DNA of 64,000 bases from Erwinia sp. OLFS4 (GCF_002752165.1 NZ_MOMB01000049.1:1-64000), one strand, 5' to 3'. Positions 39,672 to 49,689 are shown, counted from the first letter of the stretch. A program made the numbers and translations. The notes: generated from the letters alone by a model not told the origin.

Positions 39672-39991
39672 GTTATCTGCTGTTAATGCTGGCCAGCCTG
39701 CTTAGCTGTGCTGGCCAGCTGTGTCAGAAACAGGCCGCACACCAAAGGCGGCGCGGGGACATGGTGCGCTGGCTGATGCTGGCGCTGTTTTTATTGGGCT
39801 GTGCGATGCTGGTCTGGCTGCAGGTGTTGCAGCGTCTGCCGGTGGGGATAGCGTATCCGATGCTCAGCCTGAATTTTATTCTGGTCACTCTGGCTGCACG
39901 GCTGGTATGGCAGGAAGAGATCGATCGCCGTCATCAGGCAGGAATTGTCTTGATTGTTATCGGCATTGTTCTGATGGGGATGAGCGAATGA
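39668..39991 (+). CDS. arnE: Ara4N-lipid flippase subunit ArnE
   Basis: The product is 107 residues with four membrane helices, of the small multidrug-resistance-like EamA fold. With ArnF it is thought to flip undecaprenyl-phosphate-L-Ara4N to the periplasmic side. ATG overlaps the arnT stop by four bases, and its own stop overlaps the arnF start by four. Confidence 0.93.
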   Translation: MSYLLLMLASLLSCAGQLCQKQAAHQRRRGDMVRWLMLALFLLGCAMLVWLQVLQRLPVGIAYPMLSLNFILVTLAARLVWQEEIDRRHQAGIVLIVIGIVLMGMSE

Positions 39992-40377
39992 TCGGCTATC
40001 TGTGGGCGGCGGCTAGCGTGCTGCTGGTCAGCGTAGCGCAGCTGCTGATGAAATGGGCGATGGTCCAGCTGCCACCGCTTAGTTCACCGTTACTCTGGTT
40101 GCAGTCTGCGGCGCTTACCGCGCTGCCCGGTCTGGCATTGCTGGCGGGGCTGATGGCGTATGCCGCCTCAATGTTATGCTGGTTCGCTGCGCTGCGTCTG
40201 TTGCCGTTAAGCCGGGTTTATCCGTTGCTGAGTCTCAGCTATGTACTGGTCTGGCTGGCGGCGCTGTGGCTGCCGGGGTTTCATGACCGCTTCAGCGGGC
40301 TACAGCTGCTGGGCATGGCGGCGATTGTTGCCGGACTGCTGCTGATTTGCTCGCACCGCCGCACCGGTCGGGGCTGA
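39988..40377 (+). CDS. arnF: Ara4N-lipid flippase subunit ArnF
   Basis: The product is 129 residues from ATG at 39988, inside the ATGA overlap with arnE. The frame is open farther upstream, but that part is antisense-quality text inside arnE. Four hydrophobic helices are present ([20 protein letters not shown] first). It is the last arn gene; a convergent HD-domain gene ends eight bases later. Confidence 0.93.
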   Translation: MIGYLWAAASVLLVSVAQLLMKWAMVQLPPLSSPLLWLQSAALTALPGLALLAGLMAYAASMLCWFAALRLLPLSRVYPLLSLSYVLVWLAALWLPGFHDRFSGLQLLGMAAIVAGLLLICSHRRTGRG

Positions 40378-40384
40378 CGCGTCG

Positions 40385-40972
40385 TTAGCGGTATTTCTGC
40401 TCCTGATGTGAAAACCAGCTCAGCGGTATGTTATGGGGCGGTCTGGTGAGCTGCTGAATGCCGTTTTCAATTATGTCTGACGCTGTTTGCCTTAGCGTGG
40501 CGTTTCCGGCGTTAAGCTGGGCAACCTGCAGGCGTTTCTCCAGCAGATAAATCCGGGCAAATTCCGCATCGTACTGAATCAGTTCGCGGGTGTTATCAAT
40601 AATATCAGCCAGCTTGATGGTCTGGGCGTCGGCTGAAGCTTCGGCAGTATGCCGGAAATGTGCCGCTTTGCGGGCGGCGCGGCTTTGACATTGTGTTGGC
40701 AGCGCGTTTTCGGTCAGCATCGCCACCAGACGTGCGACCGGCTCCCCAAAACGGCGGCGTATATCGTTAAGCGTGGTGTCGGTGTCTTCCACCGTGTCAT
40801 GTAGCCAGGCGGCGGCCAGCATCACTTCGTCATCACTGACGCTGCGGACAATGTCCGCAACGGCTGCGGGGTGAACAATATAAGGTTCATTGGTGTATTT
40901 ACGGCGTTGTTGGCTCTGCGCATGGGCTTTGGTCGCGTAGCGTTGCGCCCGTTGTTCCAGTGAATATTTCAT
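40385..40972 (-). CDS. SpoT/MESH1-like HD-domain hydrolase
   Basis: The product is 195 residues from ATG 40972, which has AAGG at a distance of eight bases; GTG 40981 would have none. The HD-domain metal ligands of the (p)ppGpp hydrolase family are visible: His34 in RRKYTNEPYIVHPAAVA, His58-Asp59 in AAWLHDTVEDT, and KLADIIDNTRE. No synthetase domain, TGS or ACT domain is present, so it resembles small alarmone hydrolases such as MESH1. Real substrate unknown; (p)ppGpp or NADPH are family precedents. It is divergent from ohrR, with 63 bases between starts. Confidence 0.8.
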   Translation of the reverse strand: MKYSLEQRAQRYATKAHAQSQQRRKYTNEPYIVHPAAVADIVRSVSDDEVMLAAAWLHDTVEDTDTTLNDIRRRFGEPVARLVAMLTENALPTQCQSRAARKAAHFRHTAEASADAQTIKLADIIDNTRELIQYDAEFARIYLLEKRLQVAQLNAGNATLRQTASDIIENGIQQLTRPPHNIPLSWFSHQEQKYR

Positions 40973-40999
40973 TCTGCTCACCTTTTACAATAGTATCGC

Positions 41000-41028
41000 T
41001 TGCAATTAAGTAGTGCGCTACGTATATT
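41000..41028 (+). promoter_or_regulatory. predicted ohrR promoter with operator in the spacer
   Basis: A -35-like TTGCAA (41000-41005) and a -10 TATATT (41023-41028) are 17 bases apart. The spacer holds TAGTGCGCTA (41011-41020), the inverse of the element before ohr, so OhrR bound there would block RNA polymerase. The predicted transcription start falls at about 41035, directly before the ohrR ATG. Confidence 0.6.
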
Positions 41029-41035
41029 CTGTTCT

Positions 41036-41494
41036 ATGACCACATCACAACATGACAAAAAAAGTCAACATTCGCCACTGTTGCTTGATCAACAGCTGTG
41101 TTTCGCCCTCTATTCGGCGAATCTGGCCGTGCACAAGCTTTACCGGCAGCTGCTGGCTAAGCTCGGCATCACCTATCCGCAATATCTGGTAATGATGGTG
41201 TTGTGGCAGCGGGATGCGCTGACCGTGTCGGCCATTGGTGAACGTTTATTTCTTGATTCAGCCACCCTGACACCGCTGCTCAAGCGTCTGGAAAGCGGCG
41301 GTCTGTTGCGCCGGCAGCGCGCGCGTGAAGACGAACGGCAGGTGGTTATTACGCTGACGGACAGTGGACGCGCTTTGCGCAGCCAGGCTTTAGGTTTTCC
41401 ACAGGCGGTTCAGTGCGCAGCGGCTTGTGATAGCGCAACGCTGCTGGCTCTGAAACAGCAGCTGGAAACCTTACGTAATAATCTTAATGGCTGA
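41036..41494 (+). CDS. ohrR: organic hydroperoxide-sensing repressor OhrR (MarR family)
   Basis: The product is 152 residues from ATG 41036. Cys22 in [21 protein letters not shown] is the peroxide-sensing Cys of OhrR proteins. Further Cys near residue 127-131 (VQCAAAC) suggest the two-Cys class, in which oxidation forms a disulfide between subunits. The winged helix has [16 protein letters not shown] and a [14 protein letters not shown] wing. It represses ohr downstream and probably itself. The upstream bases lack a Shine-Dalgarno sequence. Confidence 0.92.
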   Translation: MTTSQHDKKSQHSPLLLDQQLCFALYSANLAVHKLYRQLLAKLGITYPQYLVMMVLWQRDALTVSAIGERLFLDSATLTPLLKRLESGGLLRRQRAREDERQVVITLTDSGRALRSQALGFPQAVQCAAACDSATLLALKQQLETLRNNLNG

Positions 41495-41545
41495 AGCACG
41501 CTGAAGCCGGTGAACGGCAGCATCAACACATAGCGGTCATTAAAA

Positions 41546-41555
41546 TAGCGCACTA
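41546..41555 (+). promoter_or_regulatory. OhrR operator upstream of ohr
   Basis: TAGCGCACTA lies within an AT-rich near-palindrome (AATAGCGCACTATT) 43 bases before ohr. The same ten bases occur inverted in front of ohrR. Shared sequence at both promoters is what one expects of OhrR sites. Confidence 0.65.
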
Positions 41556-41597
41556 TTTAATAGTGTAAAATGTTAATTCATCACTAAGGAAGTCATT

Positions 41598-42026
41598 ATG
41601 TCTTTAGAAAACGTTGTTTATCGTGCCAGAGCCAAAGCAACGGGCGGTCGTGATGGTCGTGCGACTTCATCAGATAATGTGCTTGATGTGAAGCTCGGTG
41701 TCCCGAAAGAGATGGGCGGTGCCGGAGGGGAGGTGACTAATCCTGAGCAGCTGTTTGCTGCGGGCTATGCCGCTTGTTTTCTCGGTGCCATGAAGTTTGT
41801 CGCCGGTCGTGACAAAATTGCGCTGCCAAAAAATGCCTGGATTGAAGGTGAAGTCGGCATCGGTCCGATTCCGCACGGTTTTGGTATTGAAGTACAGCTG
41901 AATATTCACCTGGAAGGAATGGACAATGCTGAAGCCAGAAAACTGGTGGATGCGGCACATATTGTCTGCCCTTACTCTAATGCGACGCGTAACAATATTG
42001 ACGTGACGCTCAATATTATCCCGTAA
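41598..42026 (+). CDS. ohr: organic hydroperoxide reductase Ohr
   Basis: The product is 142 residues of the Ohr/OsmC family. The reactive Cys60 ([13 protein letters not shown]) and resolving Cys124 ([13 protein letters not shown]) are in the canonical places, with Arg in GGRDGRA. It reduces organic (fatty acid) hydroperoxides using lipoyl-protein thiols in the cytoplasm. The ohrR-ohr pair with shared operators is a complete sensor-response unit. Confidence 0.95.
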   Translation: MSLENVVYRARAKATGGRDGRATSSDNVLDVKLGVPKEMGGAGGEVTNPEQLFAAGYAACFLGAMKFVAGRDKIALPKNAWIEGEVGIGPIPHGFGIEVQLNIHLEGMDNAEARKLVDAAHIVCPYSNATRNNIDVTLNIIP

Positions 42027-42209
42027 GCGCCCGGGCGGCAGATCCCTTGCTGTTTACATATGGCATCGGCTTGCCGCTCTGTTTCGGATTCCTCTCTAAT
42101 CAGCAAAAAACCACCGGGTTTATCAGTGCTGACAGAACTATATCGTCACGATTCAGTCTGAAAAGTGTGTAGAAATTGTTTGTTTTTTTTCAGGCGGAAC
42201 CCGGTAGTA

Positions 42210-43910
42210 ATGAATTATATAAAATCACTGACACAGCAGAAACTCTCTGTTTTCCTGGCCTTATATATCGGTCTCCTGCTTAATCTGCCAATATTTTATC
42301 GACGCTTCGAACCGATGCTGTCACATTTCAGTTTCACAAAGTTGCTTTCGGCGGTGGTGGAGGTCAGCGCCGTCGTGCTGTTAACCTTTGCACTGATGCG
42401 CGTGATATCGCTGGGCGGCAAACTGGTTTACCGTATTCTGGCGACGATCCTGGTGCTGGTCTCGGTCGCCTCCAGCTTCTATATGACGTTTTTTAATGTG
42501 GTGATTGGCTACGGTATTGTGGCGTCGGTACTGGCAAAAGATGACCTCTCTGGTGAAGTGATTGGTTACCACTTTTATATCTGGATGGTGCTGGTGAGTG
42601 CCTTGCCGTTGGTTATGATCTGGAGTAACCACCTGCGCCTGACTTTGCTTGAACAGATACGCACCCGGGGACAGCGCTGGCGTCCGCTGTTGGTGCTGGT
42701 GCTGGCTGTCGGACTGGTGTGGTTGCCAATACGCTATCTTGACATGCACCAGTCGTCGCAGGAAACCCTGACTAACGTCGATCTGCCTAGCTATGGCGGC
42801 GTGGTAGCGCATTCGTATTTGCCTTCTAACTGGCTGGCTGCCACCGGATTGTTTGCCTATACCCGGCTGGATGAGGCGCTGAATAGCCATGAACTGCCCG
42901 ACCCGGCGAAGAAATTCACCTATCAGGCACCGGCGGGGCTGGATAATAGCTATGTGGTTTTTGTCATTGGTGAGACCACCCGCTGGGACCATATGGGTAT
43001 GCTGGGCTACCCGCGCGATACTACCCCTGAATTATCAAAGGAGCCGAATCTGGTGGCATTTAAAGGTCAGTCCTGCGATACCGCCACCAAGCTTTCCCTG
43101 CGTTGCATGTTTGTGCGTGAAGGGGGAACAGATGATAATCCCGGACGAACCCTGAAAAAGCAGAATGTTTTTTCGGTGCTGAAGAAGCTGGGGTTCAGTT
43201 CTGAACTGTTCGCGATGCAGAGTGAAGTCTGGTTTTATAACAACGCCGATACGGATAGCTATGCTTTCCGCGAACAGATTGGCTCTGAAAAACGTAATCA
43301 GGGTAAACCGGTTGATGACATGTTGCTGGTCCCTGAGCTCAAAGATTCAATTGAACGTCATCCTGGCGGTAAGCATTTAGTTATCTTGCATACGAAAGGA
43401 TCGCATTATCTCTATTCCCGACGCTATCCCCGAAGCTTCGCCCGTTATCAGCCGGAATGCGCTGGGGTGGATGATGTCTGTAGTAAAGAGCAACTGATTA
43501 ATGCTTATGACAACTCGGTGCTGTACGTCGATACAATGCTGGATAGCGTTATCGATCAGCTGCGTGATAAAAAGGCGATTGTCTTTTATGCTGCCGATCA
43601 TGGTGAATCCATCAGTGACAATATGCATTTACATGGCACGCCGCGTAATATGGCGCCGCCGGAGCAGTTCCGCGTGCCGATGATAGTCTGGGTATCTGAT
43701 AGCTGGCTGGCAGATGGAAACAATAAAGCGGCTTTTGAGCGGCTGAAAACGCAGCAGCAAGCCGGCGTGACTCATCGTCATGTTGAGCTGTTTGATACCA
43801 TTATGGGTTGTCTGGGTTATACCTCGCCGGATGGGGGGATTAACCAGAAGAATAACTGGTGTGCCGCAGCGCCCGGCAGTCAGCCAAAACCATCGGCAAG
43901 GCAGTTGTAA
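42210..43910 (+). CDS. eptB: Kdo2-lipid A phosphoethanolamine transferase EptB
   Basis: The product is 566 residues from ATG 42210, near the 563 of E. coli EptB. Five membrane helices occupy the first ~170 residues. The periplasmic sulfatase-like domain has [31 protein letters not shown] with the nucleophile Thr region, and [10 protein letters not shown] with metal ligands. It adds phosphoethanolamine to the outer Kdo of lipopolysaccharide. Position next to proK and dppA is as in E. coli, which separates it from EptA and CptA. In E. coli it is repressed by the sRNA MgrR; no such site was checked here. Confidence 0.9.
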   Translation: MNYIKSLTQQKLSVFLALYIGLLLNLPIFYRRFEPMLSHFSFTKLLSAVVEVSAVVLLTFALMRVISLGGKLVYRILATILVLVSVASSFYMTFFNVVIGYGIVASVLAKDDLSGEVIGYHFYIWMVLVSALPLVMIWSNHLRLTLLEQIRTRGQRWRPLLVLVLAVGLVWLPIRYLDMHQSSQETLTNVDLPSYGGVVAHSYLPSNWLAATGLFAYTRLDEALNSHELPDPAKKFTYQAPAGLDNSYVVFVIGETTRWDHMGMLGYPRDTTPELSKEPNLVAFKGQSCDTATKLSLRCMFVREGGTDDNPGRTLKKQNVFSVLKKLGFSSELFAMQSEVWFYNNADTDSYAFREQIGSEKRNQGKPVDDMLLVPELKDSIERHPGGKHLVILHTKGSHYLYSRRYPRSFARYQPECAGVDDVCSKEQLINAYDNSVLYVDTMLDSVIDQLRDKKAIVFYAADHGESISDNMHLHGTPRNMAPPEQFRVPMIVWVSDSWLADGNNKAAFERLKTQQQAGVTHRHVELFDTIMGCLGYTSPDGGINQKNNWCAAAPGSQPKPSARQL

Positions 43911-43994
43911 ATCTTGCTCCGGCCGGCGCTGTTTGCTGTTCTGGCCGGATGCGATGTGTTTCCAGGCAAACGGTGAAAAGGAGCGCAAAAAGCC

Positions 43995-44024
43995 TTGACG
44001 GGCCAGCCTGGCAGGCAGTAAGAT
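43995..44024 (+). promoter_or_regulatory. probable proK promoter
   Basis: TTGACG (43995-44000) and TAAGAT (44019-44024) are 18 bases apart, followed by a GC-rich discriminator (TCGCCCCC), as is common for stable RNA promoters under stringent control. Confidence 0.65.
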
Positions 44025-44034
44025 TCGCCCCCAT

Positions 44035-44111
<77 letters not shown>

Positions 44112-44117
44112 GATAAG

Positions 44118-44147
44118 AAAAACCTGCTTAACAAAGCAGGTTTTTTT
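44118..44147 (+). terminator. proK terminator, copy 1
   Basis: AACCTGCT and AGCAGGTT pair around a short loop and are followed by a run of T. It lies seven bases after the tRNA. Confidence 0.9.
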
Positions 44148-44278
44148 GTATCCGGAGCAGACAGGATGAGAACCTCCGAAGGAGGTTTGAGCCGAGCGAA
44201 GCGAGACAACGTTGCCTGCAACGGCCCGAAGGGCGCGTCCCGCAGGGATGCGTCATCCTCTCTCACCGACCAGATAAG

Positions 44279-44308
44279 AAAAACCTGCTTAACAAAGCAG
44301 GTTTTTTT
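44279..44308 (+). terminator. terminator, copy 2 in tandem repeat
   Basis: Exact repeat of the hairpin 161 bases upstream, with the same T run. Confidence 0.85.
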
Positions 44309-44439
44309 GTATCCGGAGCAGACAGGATGAGAACCTCCGAAGGAGGTTTGAGCCGAGCGAAGCGAGACAACGTTGCCTGCAACGGCCCGAAGGGCGCGTC
44401 CCGCAGGGATGCGTCATCCTCTCTCACCGACCAGACAAG

Positions 44440-44469
44440 AAAAACCCGCTTAACAAAGCAGGTTTTTTT
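44440..44469 (+). terminator. terminator, copy 3, weakened stem
   Basis: Same hairpin, but the left arm reads AACCCGCT, which introduces one mismatch with AGCAGGTT. Confidence 0.75.
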
Positions 44470-44516
44470 GTATCCGGAGCAGCGGTAACGTCGTAGCAGG
44501 GCGGCTGGCAGCTTAA

Positions 44517-45149
44517 TTAACCCGCTTCTTTTTTGCGCAGTTTGTTAACCAGCGCAGCAAAGGTCGCGACAAACTGATCCGGTGAGTCTGCTTTTATCTC
44601 TGCATTATTAATCAGGTAGCGGCCTTTAACGTAAACCGATGGTGTTGAGGTGACGCGGAATGCGTCCGCCAGCGCCTGCTGGCGGGCGACAAAAGCATGG
44701 ACGAGCAGACTGTGGCGTGCGCTGTCATACTGCGCAGGGTTCACGCCAGCCTGCTGAAAAATAACCTTAATGTCATCGGCACTGTGCAGGCTGTGATCGC
44801 GCTGCACGGCAATAAAAAGCGGTTTTTCCACCTTGTCGGCGATGCCCATCACAGTTGCCACTGCCCAGGCTTCGCTGAGTTCATGCCCCAGTTTGCCCAT
44901 TGCGCTGATATGGTATTTCGCAACCTTCTGCCCTTGTGGCAGGCTCTGGTTGATTTTATCAATCACCGGATAATCCCCGGCAAAGCGAAAACAGGGAGCG
45001 CAGTAAAAAGAGAAAAATTCTACCACTTCCGGTGCTTCTGCCACCGGTTTACTGAGGAGACTGAATGGCTGACTGCTTGCGCTGACTGTGCCCGGCAAAC
45101 AGACAAAAACAAGCAGGCACAGAGTGAGCGAGATTTTTTTAAATGTCAT
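44517..45149 (-). CDS. DsbA-family periplasmic thiol oxidoreductase
   Basis: The product is 210 residues. A signal peptide (ending near TVSAS) precedes a thioredoxin-fold DsbA domain with the active site Cys50-Ala-Pro-Cys53 in FFSFYCAPCFRF and a cis-Pro in TSTPSVYVKG. DsbA itself has CPHC; the Ala-Pro dipeptide is unusual. It is about DsbA size but is not the housekeeping dsbA, which lies beside yihE/rdoA in enterobacteria. The gene sits between proK and dppA, where E. coli has none. Partner DsbB-like gene absent from the window; the substrate is unknown. Confidence 0.85.
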   Translation of the reverse strand: MTFKKISLTLCLLVFVCLPGTVSASSQPFSLLSKPVAEAPEVVEFFSFYCAPCFRFAGDYPVIDKINQSLPQGQKVAKYHISAMGKLGHELSEAWAVATVMGIADKVEKPLFIAVQRDHSLHSADDIKVIFQQAGVNPAQYDSARHSLLVHAFVARQQALADAFRVTSTPSVYVKGRYLINNAEIKADSPDQFVATFAALVNKLRKKEAG

Positions 45150-45228
45150 AATTGGAAACCGGCATCCTTTGTATAGTTATTTGATTTTAAAGGTAAATAA
45201 TTTGTTAATCTGTTGTATGGTTCGCATA

Positions 45229-45243
45229 ATACCCAGTGGGTAT
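45229..45243. promoter_or_regulatory. palindrome, possible operator of the dsbA-like gene
   Basis: ATACCC and GGGTAT flank three bases. It stands alone in AT-rich DNA, which makes the GC core stand out. Which protein binds it, if any, is unknown. Confidence 0.35.
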
Positions 45244-45840
45244 GTAACAAAAGTTAAACGCCGGTTTTCTTTCGACGTCGCTTGTTGTCGCCGATGGCGT
45301 GATTGCGCCGTCAGATCGGCTATAGCCGTCTGTGCTGTTATCCTCCCCCGAACCGCCTGGTCACTTTATTTATAGCAGGAAAATAACTTGCCGGTAGCGC
45401 CGCAGGTTAGCAGATTGTTGGCGTTTTATTATTCATCTGTTGCGCTATTATTCGCTGGCGCGCGGCTGAATTTGCCCTTTTATTGTCTGAAAAAAGAGCA
45501 GTTAGTGGTAAACAACAATTCTTTTTTTGCGACGTGAAATGCGGGTTATTTTGCTAATCAATAAAATAATTAGCTGATAAATTGTTGTTTTAATGGCGAA
45601 TGACACTGTATTTGTGGCAAAAGTGTGTGTTTATTGTTTGCTTGCTGTTTCTCACACATTGTGTAAATACTTTACAGTTGTATTGACGTTAGATGAATCT
45701 GTTGACAAATTTATCCCTTAGTGCCGGCTTGCAGACTTTTCCGAACGCCGTGATGCAATCAGAAAAACCATCGCCTGCATTGCAATTTTGCCGAACGGCA
45801 TTGCGCCAGAACTCAATTAAAAAAATAACGTTCTGGCGTA

Positions 45841-45860
45841 CGCACACAACAACACATCAC
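45841..45860 (+). promoter_or_regulatory. CA-rich leader segment, likely GcvB sRNA target
   Basis: CGCACACAACAACACATCAC lies 16 bases before the dppA start and just upstream of its ribosome binding site. GcvB represses dppA in E. coli and Salmonella by pairing its GU-rich R1 region with such CA-rich leaders. The gene for GcvB is not in the window. Confidence 0.6.
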
Positions 45861-45875
45861 ATTTGGAGCATAAGC

Positions 45876-47486
45876 ATGAGTATGACCCTGGCGAAAAAAA
45901 GGGTGCTTAAGGTGGGGCTGAGCCTGATCGCTCTGACCATTGCCGCAGGCGTCCAGGCGAAAACCCTGGTTTACTGTTCAGAAGGTTCCCCGGAAGGATT
46001 TAACCCGCAACTGTTTACCTCTGGCACCACTTTTGATGCCAGCTCGGTGCCCATCTATAACCGGTTAGTTGAATTTAAACTGGGTACCACGGAAGTGCAG
46101 CCGGGACTGGCTGAAAAATGGGACGTCAGTGATGACGGTAAGACCTACACTTTCCATTTGCGTAAAGGCGTGAAATGGCAGACCACTAAAGATTTCAAAC
46201 CGACACGCGAATTTAATGCCGACGACGTGGTGTTCTCATTTGAACGTCAGCTGGATAAAAATAACAAATATCATAATGTCTCCGGCGGCAGCTATGAATA
46301 CTTTGAAGGCATGGATATGCCGAAGCTGATCGGCAAAATTGAAAAAGTGGATGATTACACCGTTCGCTTTACCCTGACCCGTCCGGAAGCCCCGTTCCTT
46401 GCCGATCTTGGTATGGATTTCGCTTCAATTTTGTCGGGGGAATATGCTGACAAAATGCTGGCTGCCGGTACGCCGGAGAAGTTAGATCTCAATCCGGTTG
46501 GTACCGGTCCTTTCCAGCTGCTGCAGTATCAGAAAGACTCGCGCATTCTCTATCAGGCGAATAAGAACTACTGGGGCACGAAGCCGAAGATTGACCGCCT
46601 GGTGTTCTCCATTACTCCTGACGCCTCCGTGCGCTATGCCAAGTTGCAAAAGGGTGAGTGTCAGGTGATGCCTTTCCCGAATCCGGCCGATTTGGCCAGC
46701 ATGAAGCAGGATAAAAATATTAATCTGATGGCGCAGCCTGGGCTGAACGTCGGCTATCTGGCTTACAACACCGAAAAGAAACCGCTGGATAACGTTAAGG
46801 TGCGTCAGGCACTGACGCTGGCCGTTAATAAGAAAGCCATTATTGATGCGGTTTATCATGGTGCCGGCGTGGCAGCAAAAAATCTGATTCCGCCAACTAT
46901 GTGGAGTTACAACGACGCAGTACAGGACTATCCTTACGACCCGGCCAAAGCCAAAGCACTGTTAAAAGAAGCGGGCCTGCCGGATGGTTTTACTATCGAT
47001 TTGTGGGCGATGCCGGTTCAGCGTCCTTACAACCCGAATGCCCGTCGTATGGCGGAGCTGATTCAGGCTGACTGGGCAAAAATTGGCGTAAAAGCGAAGA
47101 TTGTTACCTTTGAGTGGGGTGAATACCTCAAGCGCGCGAAAGCCGGCGAACATCAGACGGTGATGATGGGCTGGACCGGCGATAATGGCGATCCGGACAA
47201 CTTCTTTGCCACCCTGTTCAGCTGTGCGGCGGCGAAAGACGGTTCTAACTATGCCCGCTGGTGTGATAAATCGTTTGAAGACCTGATCCAGCCAGCCCGT
47301 TCTGAAGCTGACCACAATAAGCGTATTGAGTATTACAAACAGGCGCAGGTGTTGATGCACGATCAGGCGCCGGCGCTGATTATCGCCCACTCAACGGTCT
47401 ATGAACCAGTCAGTAAAAAAGTGACCGGTTATGTGGTGGATCCATTAGGTAAGCATCACTTCGATAACGTCGACATTCAGGAATAA
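45876..47486 (+). CDS. dppA: periplasmic dipeptide-binding protein DppA
   Basis: The product is 536 residues from ATG 45876, with GGAG eight bases upstream; this matches the E. coli length of 535. The frame is open farther upstream but there is no reason to use it. A signal peptide ends at GVQA before [16 protein letters not shown]. It is a family 5 solute-binding protein that captures di- and tripeptides (and haem in E. coli) for DppBCDF. A 258-base gap with a hairpin follows, so dppA is likely made in excess. Confidence 0.96.
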   Translation: MSMTLAKKRVLKVGLSLIALTIAAGVQAKTLVYCSEGSPEGFNPQLFTSGTTFDASSVPIYNRLVEFKLGTTEVQPGLAEKWDVSDDGKTYTFHLRKGVKWQTTKDFKPTREFNADDVVFSFERQLDKNNKYHNVSGGSYEYFEGMDMPKLIGKIEKVDDYTVRFTLTRPEAPFLADLGMDFASILSGEYADKMLAAGTPEKLDLNPVGTGPFQLLQYQKDSRILYQANKNYWGTKPKIDRLVFSITPDASVRYAKLQKGECQVMPFPNPADLASMKQDKNINLMAQPGLNVGYLAYNTEKKPLDNVKVRQALTLAVNKKAIIDAVYHGAGVAAKNLIPPTMWSYNDAVQDYPYDPAKAKALLKEAGLPDGFTIDLWAMPVQRPYNPNARRMAELIQADWAKIGVKAKIVTFEWGEYLKRAKAGEHQTVMMGWTGDNGDPDNFFATLFSCAAAKDGSNYARWCDKSFEDLIQPARSEADHNKRIEYYKQAQVLMHDQAPALIIAHSTVYEPVSKKVTGYVVDPLGKHHFDNVDIQE

Positions 47487-47492
47487 CAATAA

Positions 47493-47512
47493 GGGCCAGC
47501 ACTGACTGGCCC
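47493..47512 (+). promoter_or_regulatory. hairpin after dppA
   Basis: GGGCCAG and CTGGCCC form a perfect 7-bp stem with a 6-base loop seven bases after the dppA stop. There is no T run, so it more likely protects the dppA message end or causes partial termination. GC-rich inverted sequences continue to about 47590. Confidence 0.6.
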
Positions 47513-47744
47513 GGTCGGCATTTCCCACAGGCGGGTACTGCCCGCCGACAGGCGGCAGCGACGCGGCCTGGCTGCGGCCGCTACCGGTCTGGCGGATTCG
47601 GTGGCGGTATGCGGTTGACATTTCCTGGGAATAAAAAGGTAAAGGCGCAGTTTTCCTGCGTCGCGATTGGCTTCACCCGATTGCAAGATGTGAGCAAAAG
47701 CGCCTGAGGTTACGCTCAGCAGCGTACAGAAGAGAATCCGGAAT

Positions 47745-48764
47745 ATGTTGCAGTTCATACTCCGACGTCTGGGGCTTGTCATCCCGACGTTTATTGGTAT
47801 CACCTTGTTAACCTTCGCGTTTGTCCATATGATCCCCGGCGATCCGGTGATGATTATGGCCGGAGAACGCGGAATTACACCCGAACGACACGCTCAGCTG
47901 ATGGCCGCGCTCGGCCTGGATAAGCCCTTGTGGCAGCAATATCTCAGCTATATCAATGGTATTTTACATGGCGATCTCGGCCTGTCGCTGAAAAGCCGCA
48001 TTCCGGTCTGGCAGGAGTTTGTGCCGCGCTTCAAAGCAACCCTGGAGCTGGGTATCTGCGGCATGATTTTTGCCGTAGCGGTGGGAATTCCGGTAGGCGT
48101 GCTGGCGGCGGTAAAACGTGGCTCGATATTTGACCATACCGCCGTTGGCCTGGCGCTGACCGGCTATTCCATGCCGATTTTCTGGTGGGGCATGATGCTT
48201 ATTATGCTGGTTTCAGTCCAGCTGAACCTGACCCCGGTTTCTGGTCGCATCAGCGATACCGTATTTCTGGATGATAGTCAGCCACTCACCGGTTTTATGC
48301 TGATTGATACTCTGATCTGGGGAGAGCCGGGCGACTTTAAAGATGCAGTAATGCATATGCTGTTGCCTGCCATTGTGCTGGGCACCATTCCACTGGCGGT
48401 GATCGTGCGGATGACGCGCTCTTCAATGCTGGAAGTGCTGGGTGAGGATTACATTCGTACCGCACGAGCTAAAGGGCTGACGCGTCTGCGCGTCATCGTG
48501 GTGCACGCGCTGCGCAATGCTATGTTACCGGTAGTAACGGTCATTGGTTTACAGGTCGGTACCCTGCTGGCGGGCGCTATTCTCACCGAAACGATCTTCT
48601 CCTGGCCGGGCCTCGGGCGCTGGCTGATTGAAGGGTTGCAGCGTCGCGATTATCCGGTGGTGCAAGGGGGGGTATTGCTGGTAGCGACCCTGATTATTCT
48701 GGTCAACCTGCTGGTTGATCTGCTGTATGGCGTGGTTAACCCACGCATTCGTCATAAAAAATAA
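47745..48764 (+). CDS. dppB: dipeptide ABC transporter permease DppB
   Basis: The product is 339 residues, as in E. coli, with six membrane helices. The start FILRRLGLVIPTFIGITLLTF and the cytoplasmic EAA loop (YIRTARAKGLTRLRVIVVHALRNAMLP) are typical. It forms the inner membrane channel with DppC. Confidence 0.96.
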   Translation: MLQFILRRLGLVIPTFIGITLLTFAFVHMIPGDPVMIMAGERGITPERHAQLMAALGLDKPLWQQYLSYINGILHGDLGLSLKSRIPVWQEFVPRFKATLELGICGMIFAVAVGIPVGVLAAVKRGSIFDHTAVGLALTGYSMPIFWWGMMLIMLVSVQLNLTPVSGRISDTVFLDDSQPLTGFMLIDTLIWGEPGDFKDAVMHMLLPAIVLGTIPLAVIVRMTRSSMLEVLGEDYIRTARAKGLTRLRVIVVHALRNAMLPVVTVIGLQVGTLLAGAILTETIFSWPGLGRWLIEGLQRRDYPVVQGGVLLVATLIILVNLLVDLLYGVVNPRIRHKK

Positions 48765-48773
48765 GGGGGGCGC

Positions 48774-49679
48774 ATGTCTTTTCAGGTCACTCCGGAGAGC
48801 CTTAGCGTCGCTCCGGCCCCTATGACTCCGCTTGAGGAGTTCTGGCACTATTTTAAACGTAACAAAGGTGCGGTAATTGGCCTCGCGTACGTTGTTATTA
48901 TGATTCTGATTGCACTGCTGGCTGGCTGGCTGGCTCCCCATAGCCCAGCAGAGCAATTTCGTGATTCGCTGTTGCATCCGCCGGTGTGGCAGGATGGTGG
49001 CAGCTGGACGTTTATCCTTGGTACTGATGATGTAGGCCGCGATGTGCTGTCGCGTCTGATGTATGGCGCCCGGCTGTCACTGCTGGTTGGTTGTCTGGTG
49101 GTGGTACTGTCGCTGATCCTTGGGGTGATCTTTGGCCTGCTGGCTGGTTATGTCGGAGGTGCCGTGGACGCTACCATCATGCGGCTGGTCGATATTATGC
49201 TGGCGCTGCCGAGCCTGCTACTGGCGCTGGTGCTGGTGGCCATTTTTGGCCCGTCAATAGTCAATGCTTCGATTGCTCTGACCTTTGTAGCGTTGCCGCA
49301 CTATGTGCGTCTGACGCGGGCGGCGGTACTGGTGGAAGTGAACCGTGATTACGTCACTGCATCCAGCGTAGCGGGTGCCGGCGCGTTGCGCCAGATGTTC
49401 GTTAATATTTTGCCAAACTGCCTGGCACCACTGATCGTGCAGGCATCGCTGGGTTTCTCTAATGCCATTCTCGATATGGCCGCGCTCGGCTTTCTGGGGA
49501 TGGGTGCACAGCCGCCGACGCCGGAATGGGGCACCATGCTTTCAGACGTTTTACAGTACGCGCAAAGCGCCTGGTGGGTAGTGACGTTCCCAGGGGTAGC
49601 TATTCTATTGACGGTACTGGCATTTAACCTGATGGGCGACGGTTTACGTGACGCCCTCGATCCGAAACTCAAGCAGTAA
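48774..49679 (+). CDS. dppC: dipeptide ABC transporter permease DppC
   Basis: The product is 301 residues. It has the OppC-type N-terminal helix ([20 protein letters not shown]), [20 protein letters not shown] and an EAA-like loop (REYVTASS-type, here [20 protein letters not shown]). It pairs with DppB, nine bases downstream of it. Confidence 0.96.
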   Translation: MSFQVTPESLSVAPAPMTPLEEFWHYFKRNKGAVIGLAYVVIMILIALLAGWLAPHSPAEQFRDSLLHPPVWQDGGSWTFILGTDDVGRDVLSRLMYGARLSLLVGCLVVVLSLILGVIFGLLAGYVGGAVDATIMRLVDIMLALPSLLLALVLVAIFGPSIVNASIALTFVALPHYVRLTRAAVLVEVNRDYVTASSVAGAGALRQMFVNILPNCLAPLIVQASLGFSNAILDMAALGFLGMGAQPPTPEWGTMLSDVLQYAQSAWWVVTFPGVAILLTVLAFNLMGDGLRDALDPKLKQ

Positions 49680-49689
49680 GAGGCCACCG

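Larger units (their letters stand above)
45150..45875. other. long intergenic region between dsbA-like gene and dppA
   Basis: About 725 bases, AT-rich, without a credible gene. It contains the palindrome ATACCC-AGT-GGGTAT (45229-45243), 80 bases before the dsbA-like gene, and ends in the dppA leader. Promoters for both divergent genes must lie here. A long upstream region is usual for dppA. Confidence 0.5.

Noticed and set aside
45693..45875. N-terminal extension of DppA
   Set aside because: The ATG at 45876 has a proper ribosome binding site and a normal signal peptide follows at once.
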